A DNA stretch of 64,000 bases. Source: Prosapia bicincta (taxonomy: Eukaryota; Arthropoda; Insecta; Hemiptera; Cercopidae). This document shows, piece after piece, positions 25,297 through 35,399 of this stretch (positions are counted from its first letter, which is position 1; each line of letters begins with the position of its first letter). Under the pieces are notes generated by a model. The model ran no database searches. It was not told the DNA's origin and saw only the letters and a list, made by a program, of their open reading frames with translations. The stretch covers positions 229,131,143 to 229,195,142 of the forward strand of contig JBAIZL010000002.1 of NCBI GenBank assembly GCA_036971475.1, read 5' to 3'. The position numbers and the translations under genes are program-made.

Positions 25297-25432
25297 AAAA
25301 TTGGTCATTTCTGACCAACCATTAATTTACATTTGATAATTAGATTTTAGCTTTTATTACAAAGAATCCATTGATTTCTATTGTATCTTGTTTGATGTTG
25401 GAAGCCAACCGGCGTGAGGAAGAGTATTGTTG
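25297..25432 (-). other. LINE 3' untranslated region
   Basis: About 136 bases between the ORF2 stop and the A-rich tail. It is short, which is usual for Jockey elements, and carries an AATAAA-like motif upstream of the tail. Confidence 0.6.
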
Positions 25433-28111
25433 TCACTCTTGTCGTTCAAAGAGTTCAAATGGTTTTGTCCTTTTGAGTCGTCTTGTCAGGTGGTTGTTGT
25501 CGAGAAGTCTCAGTGCCTCAGGATTTTCGTGTTGAGTGAGCCGATTTACGTGTTTGATGGCGTTCTGTTTTATGACTTCCTCGACCATGGGTACACCAAG
25601 ATCGCAATGCAAGTCACTGTTACGCACATACCAAGGAGCGTTGGCGATGTTTCTTAGTACTTTGTTCTGGAAGCGTTTTATCCCTTGTATGTGACATTTG
25701 CTGGCACAGCCCCAAAGCTGTATACCATACGTCCAAACCGGTTTGAGGATTTGGTTATATACCAATAGCTTGTTGTATATTGATACCCGTGAATTTCGAC
25801 CGAGTAGCCAATACATTTGCCTGTAGCGAGTCTGGAGCTCTGTGAGTTTTATTTTGACATGCTCGACCCATTTGGCTTTTGCATCAAGATTCATGCCGAG
25901 ATATTTAGCTGAATCATGATATGGGATAACACTTCCATTCATTTCGAGCCTCTGAGGGTTTGGGATCCTCTTGTTTGTAAAGTTCACATGGACTGCCTTC
26001 TGGTCGTTGAGTTTGATGCGCCATTTCTTGGTCCAAGCCTCAACTGAATCGTTTGATCTTTGTAAGCGTGTTGTCGATTCTTGAACGGTTTTCGCTGTCG
26101 CTGCGTTTGCTGTGTCGTCTGCGAAAGTGGCCGTGATGACGTTGGCTGTTTGCGGAAGATCACTGGTGTACAGCAAGTACAGGATTGGTCCCAATACGCT
26201 GCCTTGTGGGACTCCAGCTTGTATTTCCTTGAAGTCAGAATACGTAGATTCGTGGTTTACTCGAAACAGTCTGTTCGATATGTACGATTTCAGTAGATTC
26301 ACAAACTGGGCTGGCAGAAACATGTTGAGTTTGTGAATCAAGCCTTCATGCCAAACTTTATCGAAGGCTTGTGAAACATCCAGGAAGACAATCGAGCAGA
26401 CCTCCTCACCTTCCAGTGCTTTTTCAATGATGTCAATTAGTCGATGCACCTGTTCCACCGTAGAGTGTCCTCGCCTGAATCCAAATTGATGGTCGGGTAA
26501 TAAGTTCTTTTCCACGATGATAGGTTTAAGCCTGTTGAGAAGCAGCTTTTCAAAGAGTTTTGACATTACGGGTAGAAGTGATATCGGCCTGTACGACTTG
26601 ACCTCTGTTGCTGTTTTGCCGGGTTTCAGGATCATGATCATCTCCGCCACTTTCCATGTTGCAGGGACGTGCATAAGTCTAAGGGACGCATTAATTAATA
26701 ATAAAAACATTTTTAGTCCTTTTGTTGTCAGTTTTTTCAGCACTAGTCCTGTGATTAAATCGTATCCTGGTGCTTTCTTCGGGTTCAAGTTGTATTTTAG
26801 TTCTCGTTTAAGCTCTTTTAATGTCACTTTTTTAATAATTTTAGACTGATTATTAGTGTTTAGGTGAAGTTCTTCTTCATTCGTGGCTTCATTCGGCTTG
26901 AAGATGTTTTCAAGATGATCTCCAAACGTGTTAGCTTTTTCTTGGTCCGATCTTGCCCATTCATTGTTCTCTTTCAGGATGGGTGGTACATGATGGATTT
27001 TCCTTTTCAGTCTTCTCGTTGTTTTCCAGAGGGAATAGTTAGTGTTTTTGTCTGCAGACAGATTCTCGAGGAAGGAGTTTGCAGAGTCTTCTCTCAGTTG
27101 GTGGATCAATCTTTTGATTTGTTGGGATTCTCTATTGAGATGATTTTTAACGACGGGATCTCTTGTACGCTGCCATTTTTGCCTGGTTCTTCTTTTGTTC
27201 TTTACTAGGTTTCTTACTTCCATAGGGTAGTTGTATCCAGGTGTTTTATGAGTAATTGTTCTAGTGTTATCCCACACTGCTTGTTGAATAAGACTGGTAA
27301 ATTTTGTCACCGCCTCGTCAAGATGATCCCCAGTAGACAGGTCAATGTCAAGGGTAATTCCCTGATCTAGTTGTAATTTAAAACTTTCGCAATCCGTAGT
27401 TTTATTGCATAAAGTCGGTTTCGCTGGCTTTTTGATGATAGTTTCGCTCAATGTCATGATGATCGATGAGTGATCCGAGTCTAAGTCATAGCTGTCCTCC
27501 AAGGTAATGAAATTTGCCGCAAATTTTCTGGTTATGAAAAAATCCAGAACGTCTGGGGTCTTGTTTCTGTCTGTAGGCCAGTAGGTCGGTTTCCCAGTTG
27601 AATGTACTTTACATCCAGTTTTTTCTATTGCATTTTTAAGTTCTCTCCCTTTTGTATTATCCAATCGGGAACCCCATAGGGAATGTTTGGCGTTAAAATC
27701 GCCTCCAAGGACGAATCTCTCTCCTAGATGTCGGATTATCATTGTGTAATCGTCTTCTTTTAGGTTATGTTTCGGGGGGAAGTAGACTGCTCCCACTTTG
27801 AAGTTTTGTTTCATTGACGAAATGCTTAACACTGTCAGCTGAGCTTCCTCTTTTCGAATGTTGAGATCCTCATTGTACTTCAGGTTGTTTTTGATGAAGA
27901 TTGCACTTCCTCCATGTGCCCGATTGTCTGGGTGAGTGGTATGGTGGGTATTATATCCATTTATTTTAATGTATTGTTGGTTAGAGAGATGAGTCTCTGA
28001 GATGAAACAGATGTCAATTTTATTTTCATAAAGGTAGAGTGAGAATTCTTCTTTGCTGTTTAGAATGCCGTTTGCATTCCAGGTACCAATACGTATGTTT
28101 GTATGATCCAT
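25433..28111 (-). CDS. Jockey-type LINE ORF2: AP endonuclease + reverse transcriptase
   Basis: This 892-residue ORF runs from ATG to stop without interruption. It is the polyprotein that nicks target DNA and reverse-transcribes the element RNA at the nick. The apurinic-type endonuclease occupies about residues 5-222, with visible motifs TWNANG (10-15), ISETH (37-41), GGDFNAKH (136-143), TPDVLDFF (185-192) and DSDHSSI (211-217). The reverse transcriptase lies at about 485-745, with SYRPISLLP, QFGFRRGHST, FLDVSQAFDKVW (577-588), GVPQGSVLGP (633-642) and the catalytic FADD box (663-666). A C-terminal region with YGIQLWGCAS and PWYVRN follows, as in Jockey-clade elements. No ribonuclease H domain is seen. 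The start codon follows the ORF1 stop by only two bases, which suggests translation by reinitiation. All catalytic motifs are present, so this ORF looks functional. The clade assignment rests on motif style, not a search. Confidence 0.95.
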   Translation of the reverse strand: MDHTNIRIGTWNANGILNSKEEFSLYLYENKIDICFISETHLSNQQYIKINGYNTHHTTHPDNRAHGGSAIFIKNNLKYNEDLNIRKEEAQLTVLSISSMKQNFKVGAVYFPPKHNLKEDDYTMIIRHLGERFVLGGDFNAKHSLWGSRLDNTKGRELKNAIEKTGCKVHSTGKPTYWPTDRNKTPDVLDFFITRKFAANFITLEDSYDLDSDHSSIIMTLSETIIKKPAKPTLCNKTTDCESFKLQLDQGITLDIDLSTGDHLDEAVTKFTSLIQQAVWDNTRTITHKTPGYNYPMEVRNLVKNKRRTRQKWQRTRDPVVKNHLNRESQQIKRLIHQLREDSANSFLENLSADKNTNYSLWKTTRRLKRKIHHVPPILKENNEWARSDQEKANTFGDHLENIFKPNEATNEEELHLNTNNQSKIIKKVTLKELKRELKYNLNPKKAPGYDLITGLVLKKLTTKGLKMFLLLINASLRLMHVPATWKVAEMIMILKPGKTATEVKSYRPISLLPVMSKLFEKLLLNRLKPIIVEKNLLPDHQFGFRRGHSTVEQVHRLIDIIEKALEGEEVCSIVFLDVSQAFDKVWHEGLIHKLNMFLPAQFVNLLKSYISNRLFRVNHESTYSDFKEIQAGVPQGSVLGPILYLLYTSDLPQTANVITATFADDTANAATAKTVQESTTRLQRSNDSVEAWTKKWRIKLNDQKAVHVNFTNKRIPNPQRLEMNGSVIPYHDSAKYLGMNLDAKAKWVEHVKIKLTELQTRYRQMYWLLGRNSRVSIYNKLLVYNQILKPVWTYGIQLWGCASKCHIQGIKRFQNKVLRNIANAPWYVRNSDLHCDLGVPMVEEVIKQNAIKHVNRLTQHENPEALRLLDNNHLTRRLKRTKPFELFERQE

Positions 28112-28113
28112 AC

Positions 28114-29535
28114 TTATTTTTTGGATTTTTTTTTATTGGCTGGAATCTTACTCCCGAGGGAATTTAATTTGTTTGATAGCGTTCTGTTTGATCTCTCTAA
28201 GGTCTCAAACTTCTGCATCATGCTTTTCATCATACTCAGCACCTCATTGCTGTTGGTGTTTTGATTAGTAGTGATGTTTTGCTCATTTGTACTTTGTCTG
28301 TTGCTGCTCAGTGCTTGGGCATAAGTCAGGTTTTTGGCAGTTCTTGGGTCTGTCAGTTTCTGTTTCCTTTCCGCGTTTCCTGCTGTTTCAGTGTGTACTG
28401 GTTTTTTGATGAGCTTATCACGCATTTGTTGGAGTTTGATTGGTACTTCACATCCCCTGTAGTTGGCCGGGTGGTTACTTCCACAGTTAGCACATTTGGC
28501 TTCTACATTTATAAGTTTCGTACAATCTATAGTAGGGTGCTTGCCTGCACATTTAACACATCTGTGAGTTTTGTTACGGAAGTTTTGTGTGTGCCCGAAC
28601 CCTTGGCATCTCTTGCACTGAGGAATCATTTTATTTATTCTCAACGCTTCAATTGAGATCTTCATGTTACAGATGTATCTGATTTCATAAATCCTTTTCA
28701 TTTCAGTTCTGGGACTAAAAGTTAGCATGAAGAGAGGAAGTTTTTTATATTGCTTCTCACCTTCTTCATCTATAGTAACCCTAAATTTTTGCTTAACATC
28801 ACAGATTTCAAATCCTTGATCCAAGAGATCACTTTTGATACCGTTTTCACTTGTTGAGACATGTAGGTTTCTCGCCATCACTTTAATGCACCTTTCTTGC
28901 TTATTTTCGAAAGAGTACCATTCAAATCCTTCCAGTTTCATTATCTCTGTCACTTTTCTATAGTCATCACTGTTATCAACATTTATTTTCACTTTATTGT
29001 CACTCATGCACATAAGTTTATGGTTGATGCCATATAAGGCTTTGTTCAGTAAGGATATGCTGTCAGTGCAGATGATCACTGGTGGTGGTTTAACTGCTTT
29101 GGTGGTTTTTTTCTGTTGGGTTTGGTCTTTATTATTGTAATTTTTCTTTGGGGTGGCAGATTTGGTTCTTTTTCTGTTTTCGTTAAGTATCCACTCTGTT
29201 TCTCCTTCTACCATTTCCTCTTCTTCATCCCATGTAGGATACTTAAAGGGAGAGTAGGGCCCGAAGCGTTCTTTAAAATGGGCTGGATTACGTTCCACAC
29301 TTAGTTGGGTACTTACAGCGCGTAGGCTGAAGTCTTTATTTTGATTTTACCCTTGCAGTGTTGCAATTACATTATTAGCCTGCATTAATTGATTCTCTAG
29401 TGTTTTCACTTGGCTCACTAGGAAGTTAACTTGCTCTTGAAGAGCGTGGAGCTGTTGTTCTGGGGACATATGTGGGCCGATTGATTGATTCATCGGCACA
29501 AGTGCCTGCGTCATAGATGTATTCTGCACAAGCAT
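28114..29535 (-). pseudogene. Jockey-type LINE ORF1 (Gag-like), one in-frame stop
   Basis: This is the nucleic-acid-binding ORF1 protein, which packages element RNA. A genuine ATG at 29535 opens a 62-codon stretch with a leucine/glutamine-rich heptad pattern (about residues 28-61), consistent with a coiled coil for oligomerisation. It ends at TAA (29347-29349). The same frame then continues without a stop for 410 codons to 28114, so the two parts are one interrupted ORF1 of about 473 codons. If only the downstream part were translated, its first potential start would be a GTG at 29298. The region downstream of 29298 holds an acidic/basic N-terminal part, a Gag-like core (about 75-220) and three cysteine knuckles (C228/C231/H236; C247/C250/H254/C259; C269/C272/H276/C283). 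The first knuckle lacks its last cysteine: CGT Arg stands at residue 241, where related Jockey Gags usually have Cys. ORF2 begins two bases after the stop. Confidence 0.88.
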
Positions 29536-29538
29536 TGT

Positions 29539-29541
<3 letters not shown>

Positions 29542-29588
<47 letters not shown>
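29542..29588. repeat. (TA)n tract at LINE 5' side
   Basis: About 23 TA units just upstream of the ORF1 ATG, probably the other half of the target TA tract. Confidence 0.95.
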
Positions 29589-29592
<4 letters not shown>

Positions 29593-30002
29593 TAGTGAAG
29601 TACACTGTATGGATAACGAACACACAGTTAATTCAAAGTAAGGAATTATAACCAGATTTGCAGAAATAAATGTAAGACTTCCATCATAATAATGTCTTAC
29701 GTAAACTCAAGGAACCTTACGTAAAACTTGCCGTAAAGGTAAGCAGCCGATGTAAAGCCAGCCATTCTTCTGCAGAATCATTAAATGATTGTAGGCATAT
29801 TTTTCTTTCAATCATTTGTTTTGTTTATAAAGAATCTATGAGTATACTCGTATCTGTGCTTTTATGTTTTACTACTAGAAACATTTTCGATATTTTCAAA
29901 CAGGATTATTTTTAGTAAAAATGTGTTCGATAATATTCTGAGGCCCGATAACTCAAGCTTCCATTAAATTCGACCTTATTTCGTTATAAGCCTATTTTGT
30001 CT

Positions 30003-30195
30003 ATTTGAAAGGAAAGGATGAATCGGGTTTTCAAAAAATATTTATCGTCATACGGTATGTAAAGGAAATGAGTCAGGCTTCCAAGATACTAAATACGGTA
30101 TGGAAAGGAAATGAGTAGGGCTTTAAAGACATGTTCATATAAATACGTTATGGAAAGGAAATGAGTCGGTCATTCAAGAAATATCCATATAAAGT
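30003..30195. repeat. Degenerate ~45-50 bp tandem repeat, four copies
   Basis: Four diverged units start with ATGGAAAGGAAATGAGTCGG-like sequence (about 30008, 30059, 30101 and 30149) and continue with a TTCAAGA...CATAAATACG-like end. The array lies just inside the pogo-like end and may belong to that element. Confidence 0.65.
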
Positions 30196-30295
30196 TCTTT
30201 AAACTGATTTCGTACATTTTTAGTTATAGTACTGTATTAGGACTCATTAAAAAACAATTATTTCTAATGCACAGGAATGTATTCCCGTGTATTCC

Positions 30296-30359
30296 AAGTT
30301 TTCGGAAATCCGAGTAGGTCTTGGTCCCATCTATCTCGAATTGTCGAGACTCTACTGTA
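30296..30359 (-). mobile_element. Pogo/Tigger-like terminal inverted repeat
   Basis: The minus strand reads TA-CAGTAGAGTCTCGACAATT from 30359 downward, followed by a TCGG-containing continuation. CAGTAGAGTCTCG with a TA flank resembles the ends of pogo/Tigger DNA transposons. A matching opposite end was not found nearby, so it is a remnant or a solo end. Confidence 0.4.
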
Positions 30360-30868
30360 TTATTAAGTATATACTGTAGAATCAATTATTATATTTCTAT
30401 TTCAGGCAAGTGGCCAATACAAATATTTAATATATCTATGATTTTTTTTTATTCAGGAATATACCATTTCAAATTTTTATTTTCCAAAGTTAACTAATTC
30501 TTCATAATTATTGTACACTCCACGACAAGTAGTCCTACTACGTCATCACCTTGGCGTAGTCTAACGTTCCCATTCTAACAATCGACCATTATTAATTAAT
30601 TCTTGGAATGCTTTACAGTATTGGGCTGTCTCTCCTACCTGAAGGATATAATCCTGAATATTTTGAGGGACGAAAAGGTTATCATTACAATTACTTTAAT
30701 GGCGATGGAAAGCTAAAGAGCTAAGTCACAACTTGATTGACAAAAAGAAAATGTTATAAATACTTATGCGTTTACATATCTACGAGCTCTATTAAATTAG
30801 ATACAAATAAATCTAAAATTCCTAATTATACTCATCTTCATTTCTGTTAGAAATATATGTGTGTACAT

Positions 30869-31036
30869 TTTTCTGGCTTTCCTAACGCTACAATATTTTC
30901 CTCTGTTGACGTGTTTCGGAATGACTCCATTTTCAAAACTTGAATCGTACTTTTAAGTACTTAGATCAAGTACGAAAATCAAATTTCTAAAAGCGTCAAC
31001 AGATGAAAATATTATAATGTTCGAAAAGACAGAAAA
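30869..31036 (-). mobile_element. Foldback with decayed hammerhead motif
   Basis: Diverged inverted arms (30869-30952 and 30968-31036) meet at a central TCGTACTT/AAGTACGA. On the minus strand the left arm holds a hammerhead-like order: a decayed core at about 30936-30930, one U, stem II GGA/TCC (30928-30926 with 30920-30918), GAAA at 30917-30914, ACACGT as stem III, C17, then cleavage before the AAC that pairs with GTT of stem I (30939-30937 with 30907-30905). The core half is mutated (UUGAAAA for CUGAUGA), so activity is unlikely. Confidence 0.5.
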
Positions 31037-31803
31037 TTCTATTTTGAAATATTTTAAATCCCTAATTATATATAATTTAAACCAATTTATATATTTTAAA
31101 AGTATCACATTAATTTTTCGTATGTAATAATATTAAACTAATGTGAATAATGAGAGACCTTTACATAAAATTAAAAAATATGTTATTTATATTAATATTT
31201 CAATTACTAATAAATTATATTTGGTACGCAACAATGTAATAAGGCGAACATTCACTTATCTATAATATACACTTATTTAGGATTACTTGGAAACAATAAA
31301 AGTCAGCATTAAAAGAGATTAGTGACAATATTTGAGTTACAGAATCCCCTGTGAAAAAGAAATCAAAGTTTACAACTTAAGGAACGCTCAAATTTATGTT
31401 ATGTTTATAAAATAAATTCATGTTATGTTATGTACAATATACAATGAAGGGTTATGTCTGAAGGAATAGAGAAAACATACTGTACAAAATTTGATATATT
31501 TCAGGTAGCGGGTAGAAACTTTTTCAATTCGGTTGAGACCATGGTTCAAGTAAGAGGCCCTGCATATGATATACATAATTTCCTTTGTTCTTAAAGTTAG
31601 GGAATATGCTTAGTACTATCCTTTATTGGATTCTCCTCACCCTTCTTATCCGAAAATGTTTCTGGAAGACATCTCCCTACACCCCCAATGGGAATAGGCC
31701 CACTCGAGGTACTCTACCCTGCATACGTCATTTCATGAACCACCATCTATTACTAGTTGTCAATAAGAGTTGATAGGTAAAATACCTAAAGTATATTATG
31801 GAG

Positions 31804-32080
31804 CTACACAATATCAAGAGCACAGTGCTACAATATGTTACAAAGAAAATATTGGAAAGAACCCCAATACCACACACAATATTCATAAATAACAAATAAA
31901 AAAAGTTACCATCACTCTAGTTTGTAACTTCTTGTTTGCTAGATTGTAATTTTGTAATAAGACCCTCTGATGATGATGATGACATGGTCATCGAAATGTA
32001 CATAAGGGTTTAATCTTAAGTAACTTGTTTTATTTGTTATTTTTGTGGTATTGGGGTTCTTTCCAATATTGTCATTGTAA
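31804..32080 (+). mobile_element. Foldback element enclosing a hammerhead motif
   Basis: Inverted arms of about 50-75 bases (31828-31908 and 32021-32090) share a near-perfect core containing GGAAAGAACCCCAATACC and its complement. The left arm has a short insertion. The same 12-base sequence TATATTATGGAG flanks it at 31792-31803 and 32081-32092 and may be a target-site duplication. No coding sequence lies between the arms, only the ribozyme motif. Confidence 0.55.
31955..32015 (+). ncRNA. Hammerhead ribozyme motif with GAT expansion
   Basis: CTGATGA is at 31967-31973. Stem II is GATGAC/GTCATC (31978-31983 with 31987-31992, loop ATG). GAA is at 31993-31995, stem III ATGT/ACAT at 31996-32003 and A17 at 32004. 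Stem I pairs AGACCCT (31960-31966) with AGGGTTT (32005-32011), seven pairs including one G-U. Compared with the 15.3 kb motif, which has one base between core and stem II, this one has four, consistent with slippage by one GAT triplet. That may weaken activity. The motif is centred in an inverted repeat. Confidence 0.65.
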
Positions 32081-32092
32081 TATATTATGGAG

Positions 32093-33833
32093 AACAAATA
32101 TAAATATTGGTTACTTTTGGTAACGTTTCAGGAAAATTGGAGGAAAATGCAACACTGGATCCAGATAAAACTGATTTCCTGACCTTTAAAAATGGTTTGA
32201 AAGCTGTCAGCAAATTTATTTTATAATGCAGCGAAGAAAATTCTAATTGCATTTATGGTTGGGAACGGCAGAATGGAAAAAACATCTTCCGAAAGATGAA
32301 AATAATTAACAGGGATTTGATATAAAACCTAGCAGGTAACAGGACGTTGACTAAACCTGATTACAGTTTAAATGGAAAATTAAAAAGGGCTATATTTTAG
32401 AATGTTTAATATAAATTAAACAAACTTTATTGTAAATAAATATATATAGTTTAATAGAATCTTATTTTGAAAGCTTTTCACATGAATGAAAACGTAAGTA
32501 GCAACACCGATAAACCTTTACCGTTAATTACTCAAAGTGAACAATTCGTTAATATTTTCAATATAAGCATACAAAAAATATGTGAATTATAATAAAAACT
32601 AACGACAACGATTCTCTCATTAAAAAAATAAAATCACAAATACTGTAAATTTGTCACTAAATGAACCAAATCTCTGAATGAAGAACAATAACACAGCAGA
32701 ACACATAATTTCTAAGTTGGGGATATAAAATTACTTACAACGCGAAAGAGGAACGAAACTAATTTCCTCCTAGTGTCACTGCCCACACGTAAAACCAATA
32801 CATTCTGAAACGCCTGAGCAACCAAACTAAAACAATCCATTAATAGAGAACTGTGCTACTCCCGATCTTTATCACAGACTATTTAGATTTCCAAATATAT
32901 ATGCAAACAGATAGAACGAACTTGACAAAGAACTATTAATAATTATTTAGAATCATTCTTTTAATTTAAAACATACTACTTAACAAGTTAGCATTTCAAA
33001 ATACTTGTGAAAAAATATCAACGATATTATATTTAGCTTGTCCTCTCCTAAAACTCACCTCCATAACTATCTCTTTTTTTCACAAGTTTTGAAATTTAAA
33101 TTGTTACTTATGTAGGATTATTTATTATATTTTTCGTAACAAATACTTTTTTTTAAACTTAGTCTCACATATGAGTTATACGCCTGAAGATAGCAGATGA
33201 TTTATTCTACGCCTTAGGTGTTGTATGATTGAAATAAATGTTCTTTGACTCATATTAGTAGTTATTTACTTGATATTTTTTCAAAGTTACTTAAACGTTT
33301 CCCGTTAACAACATTTCTATGTATAGGTTGCGCAGGTTATTGCGTTTTATCTGGTATTGTGCCTAAAAACAATAATTTACATGAGATTTTAATGAACTGT
33401 AATTGTTGTTTAAAATAACGTAAACAAATTTTTAACACATTTGAACTTTCAATCTCAAGAATTTTATTCATACTTATTGGGGGGGGATACGCACAGAACA
33501 TCTATTTAGACAATGTAAGCAGTTCTGTTTTAAACATGACGGGCAGCCGAGAACACCTGTCCATTAAATGATAGTAGATTATCATGCAGCATAGTGTGTA
33601 TATGAAATGTTGAACTTTCCATGAAACAAATCAGTGCAAAATCTATTTCTGACAGGATTTAATCTATACCTACATTATTTTCAAAAATAAAAATTTTAAC
33701 CAGTTAATACAAAACCTTATGGAACGTTATATAACGATACAAAATTTTATGTAAAATTTAAAGTTAAATTGAAGACAATATTTATCTCGATGATGAATCA
33801 ATATTGAGGATTCATTTAGAACACTGTAAAGGG

Positions 33834-33887
<54 letters not shown>

Positions 33888-34860
33888 GCCGAATAATAAG
33901 TGTTTTATATTCAGCGTTATGTATTCAGTCGTGTATTGAAGTACATCACATACTCTTGACCGATATCATCTATCTAAAGTAACTAAACGTTTAACTCTCC
34001 AAGATTTAAAATAAAATTGCACCATACACCTTCGTCACTTTTACCTAACTAAGTGCTTCTTTAGTAATTTTTAAATATAAAGACTTCAGTCACAATTTGA
34101 GGGTTTATCTCTTTTTCTTATTACAGATAATGTTCATAATCTTTTCCATCTACTCCCACTGCCACATAGATATGATATTTCTATTTTTTTGTAGTTTTGG
34201 GACAATCACCCATTATGACTATTGTCGCCAGGAAACGATAAACATTCATTGGAATAAAGTCAGATACATACAGCTCCATGGTAAAGGATGAAGGGAGATC
34301 ATAGCATCATCTGTGCAGGATCCCTACCTGAACTAGACCTTTTCTCTACCGGGGTCATAAAGTAATAGAGAAATACTCTAATTGAAGATAGAGTATTTAC
34401 TGTATATATGTAACGATTTTTCAAGTATACTTTTATTATTCAAAATATATATTTTTTAATTTACAAAAAATGTATATTTTACTTCCATTACTTTTATGGA
34501 TTAAATAATAAGTATTTGGCATGATTTTTGAAAATATATTATGGATTGTTTGTGTAAGCCTACACATCTAGTAGGAAGACTATAAATCTAGTAAAATAGA
34601 ATGTAAAACTATTATTTAATAAAAATGATAATGTTGTATGAAAAAGATAAGCTTAGTATAAATTGCCAAAAATTTACAGTTTTATACAATATCCTGAAGT
34701 TATTAAGATATAACATCAACTTACCTTTATACAACAAAATGCTTTAATTCATTTCTAGAGAAACGTGTATCTATTATGGGAAGTTTGCTTATGAGTACAT
34801 TGGCTATTTATTTGCTGAAGGGGATTGGGAAGTGATACTAAAGCAAAAGGACATTTAAAA
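32093..34860. other. AT-rich, no recognisable gene
   Basis: Contains an eight-G run at 33479-33486 and one TA tract. No coding signal. Confidence 0.55.
33835..33891. repeat. (TA)n tract
   Basis: About 28 TA units. Confidence 0.95.
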
Positions 34861-35399
34861 TGATGAGACTAGCAACCAAGACAACGACGTGAGCAGGGCA
34901 GGGCTTAGTCAGTCAGTCAGAGAAGGGGGCTGGACGCTTTGTGGATTAGATGGTTTTTATGCTGGGGGACTAGGTTTATTTTAAACTTGTGGACTGGCTG
35001 ACAGACTTTCCCCACATTTATTATTTTTTTTAGAGTGACGTTATCTCCTTTTTACATATATCAATACATGTGTGTAGTACGGTTGCTGTGTGACGTAACA
35101 TAGTGTAAGACTGTGTATGGAAACAATACTTAAAGGCTAGAATGAATTTACAGTATTTTGAAGCAAGAGATTAAGACTAAACGTTCTTAACTAACTCAAC
35201 TGGGTACATGATACAACTTAATAAGATACATGATACAACTTAGCTTAACCTGACTTACCAGGATACATGATACTAGCAGAGGCTTAAGACATGGCATAAA
35301 TTTGGTTTAAACAAACATACGTTACATTTACAATGTATTGTGAACTTAAAAACTATTACATAGAGTTGAAGCACACTATAAATAAAACTAGATCTAACT
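34861..35399 (-). other. Probable 3' UTR of the decayed Jockey element
   Basis: This stretch follows the C-terminal coding remnant on the minus strand and is richer in G and C than its surroundings. It contains three near-copies of GATACATGATACAACTTA (35202-35275) and a short CAGT run (34910-34920). No reading frame is evident. Assignment to the element is by position only. Confidence 0.35.

Larger units (their letters stand above)
25261..29541 (-). mobile_element. Jockey-type non-LTR retrotransposon, nearly full length
   Basis: On the minus strand the order is ORF1, ORF2, a short 3' UTR (25297-25432) and an A-rich tail (T-rich on the plus strand, 25261-25292). An AATAAA-like hexamer lies in the 3' UTR (plus strand about 25352-25357). 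Only about seven bases separate the ORF1 ATG from a (TA)n tract, so the 5' UTR is missing or truncated. Both sides of the insertion are (TA)n (25199-25260 and 29542-29588), so a target-site duplication cannot be distinguished from the repeat. The T-rich tail and TA flank directly abut the Penelope-like foldback at 24855-25199, which suggests that the LINE inserted into that element's TA tract. The intact ORF2 implies a fairly recent insertion. Confidence 0.9.

Noticed and set aside
26517..27208. Plus-strand frames of 110-114 codons
   Set aside because: They are shadows of the LINE ORF2 on the opposite strand.
28261..28656. Plus-strand frame of 131 codons
   Set aside because: Shadow of LINE ORF1, including the zinc-knuckle region.
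33181..33245. CCTGAAGATAGCAGATGA...TTGAAATAAATG, similar to ends of some retroelements
   Set aside because: Too degenerate to assign a ribozyme fold or a family.
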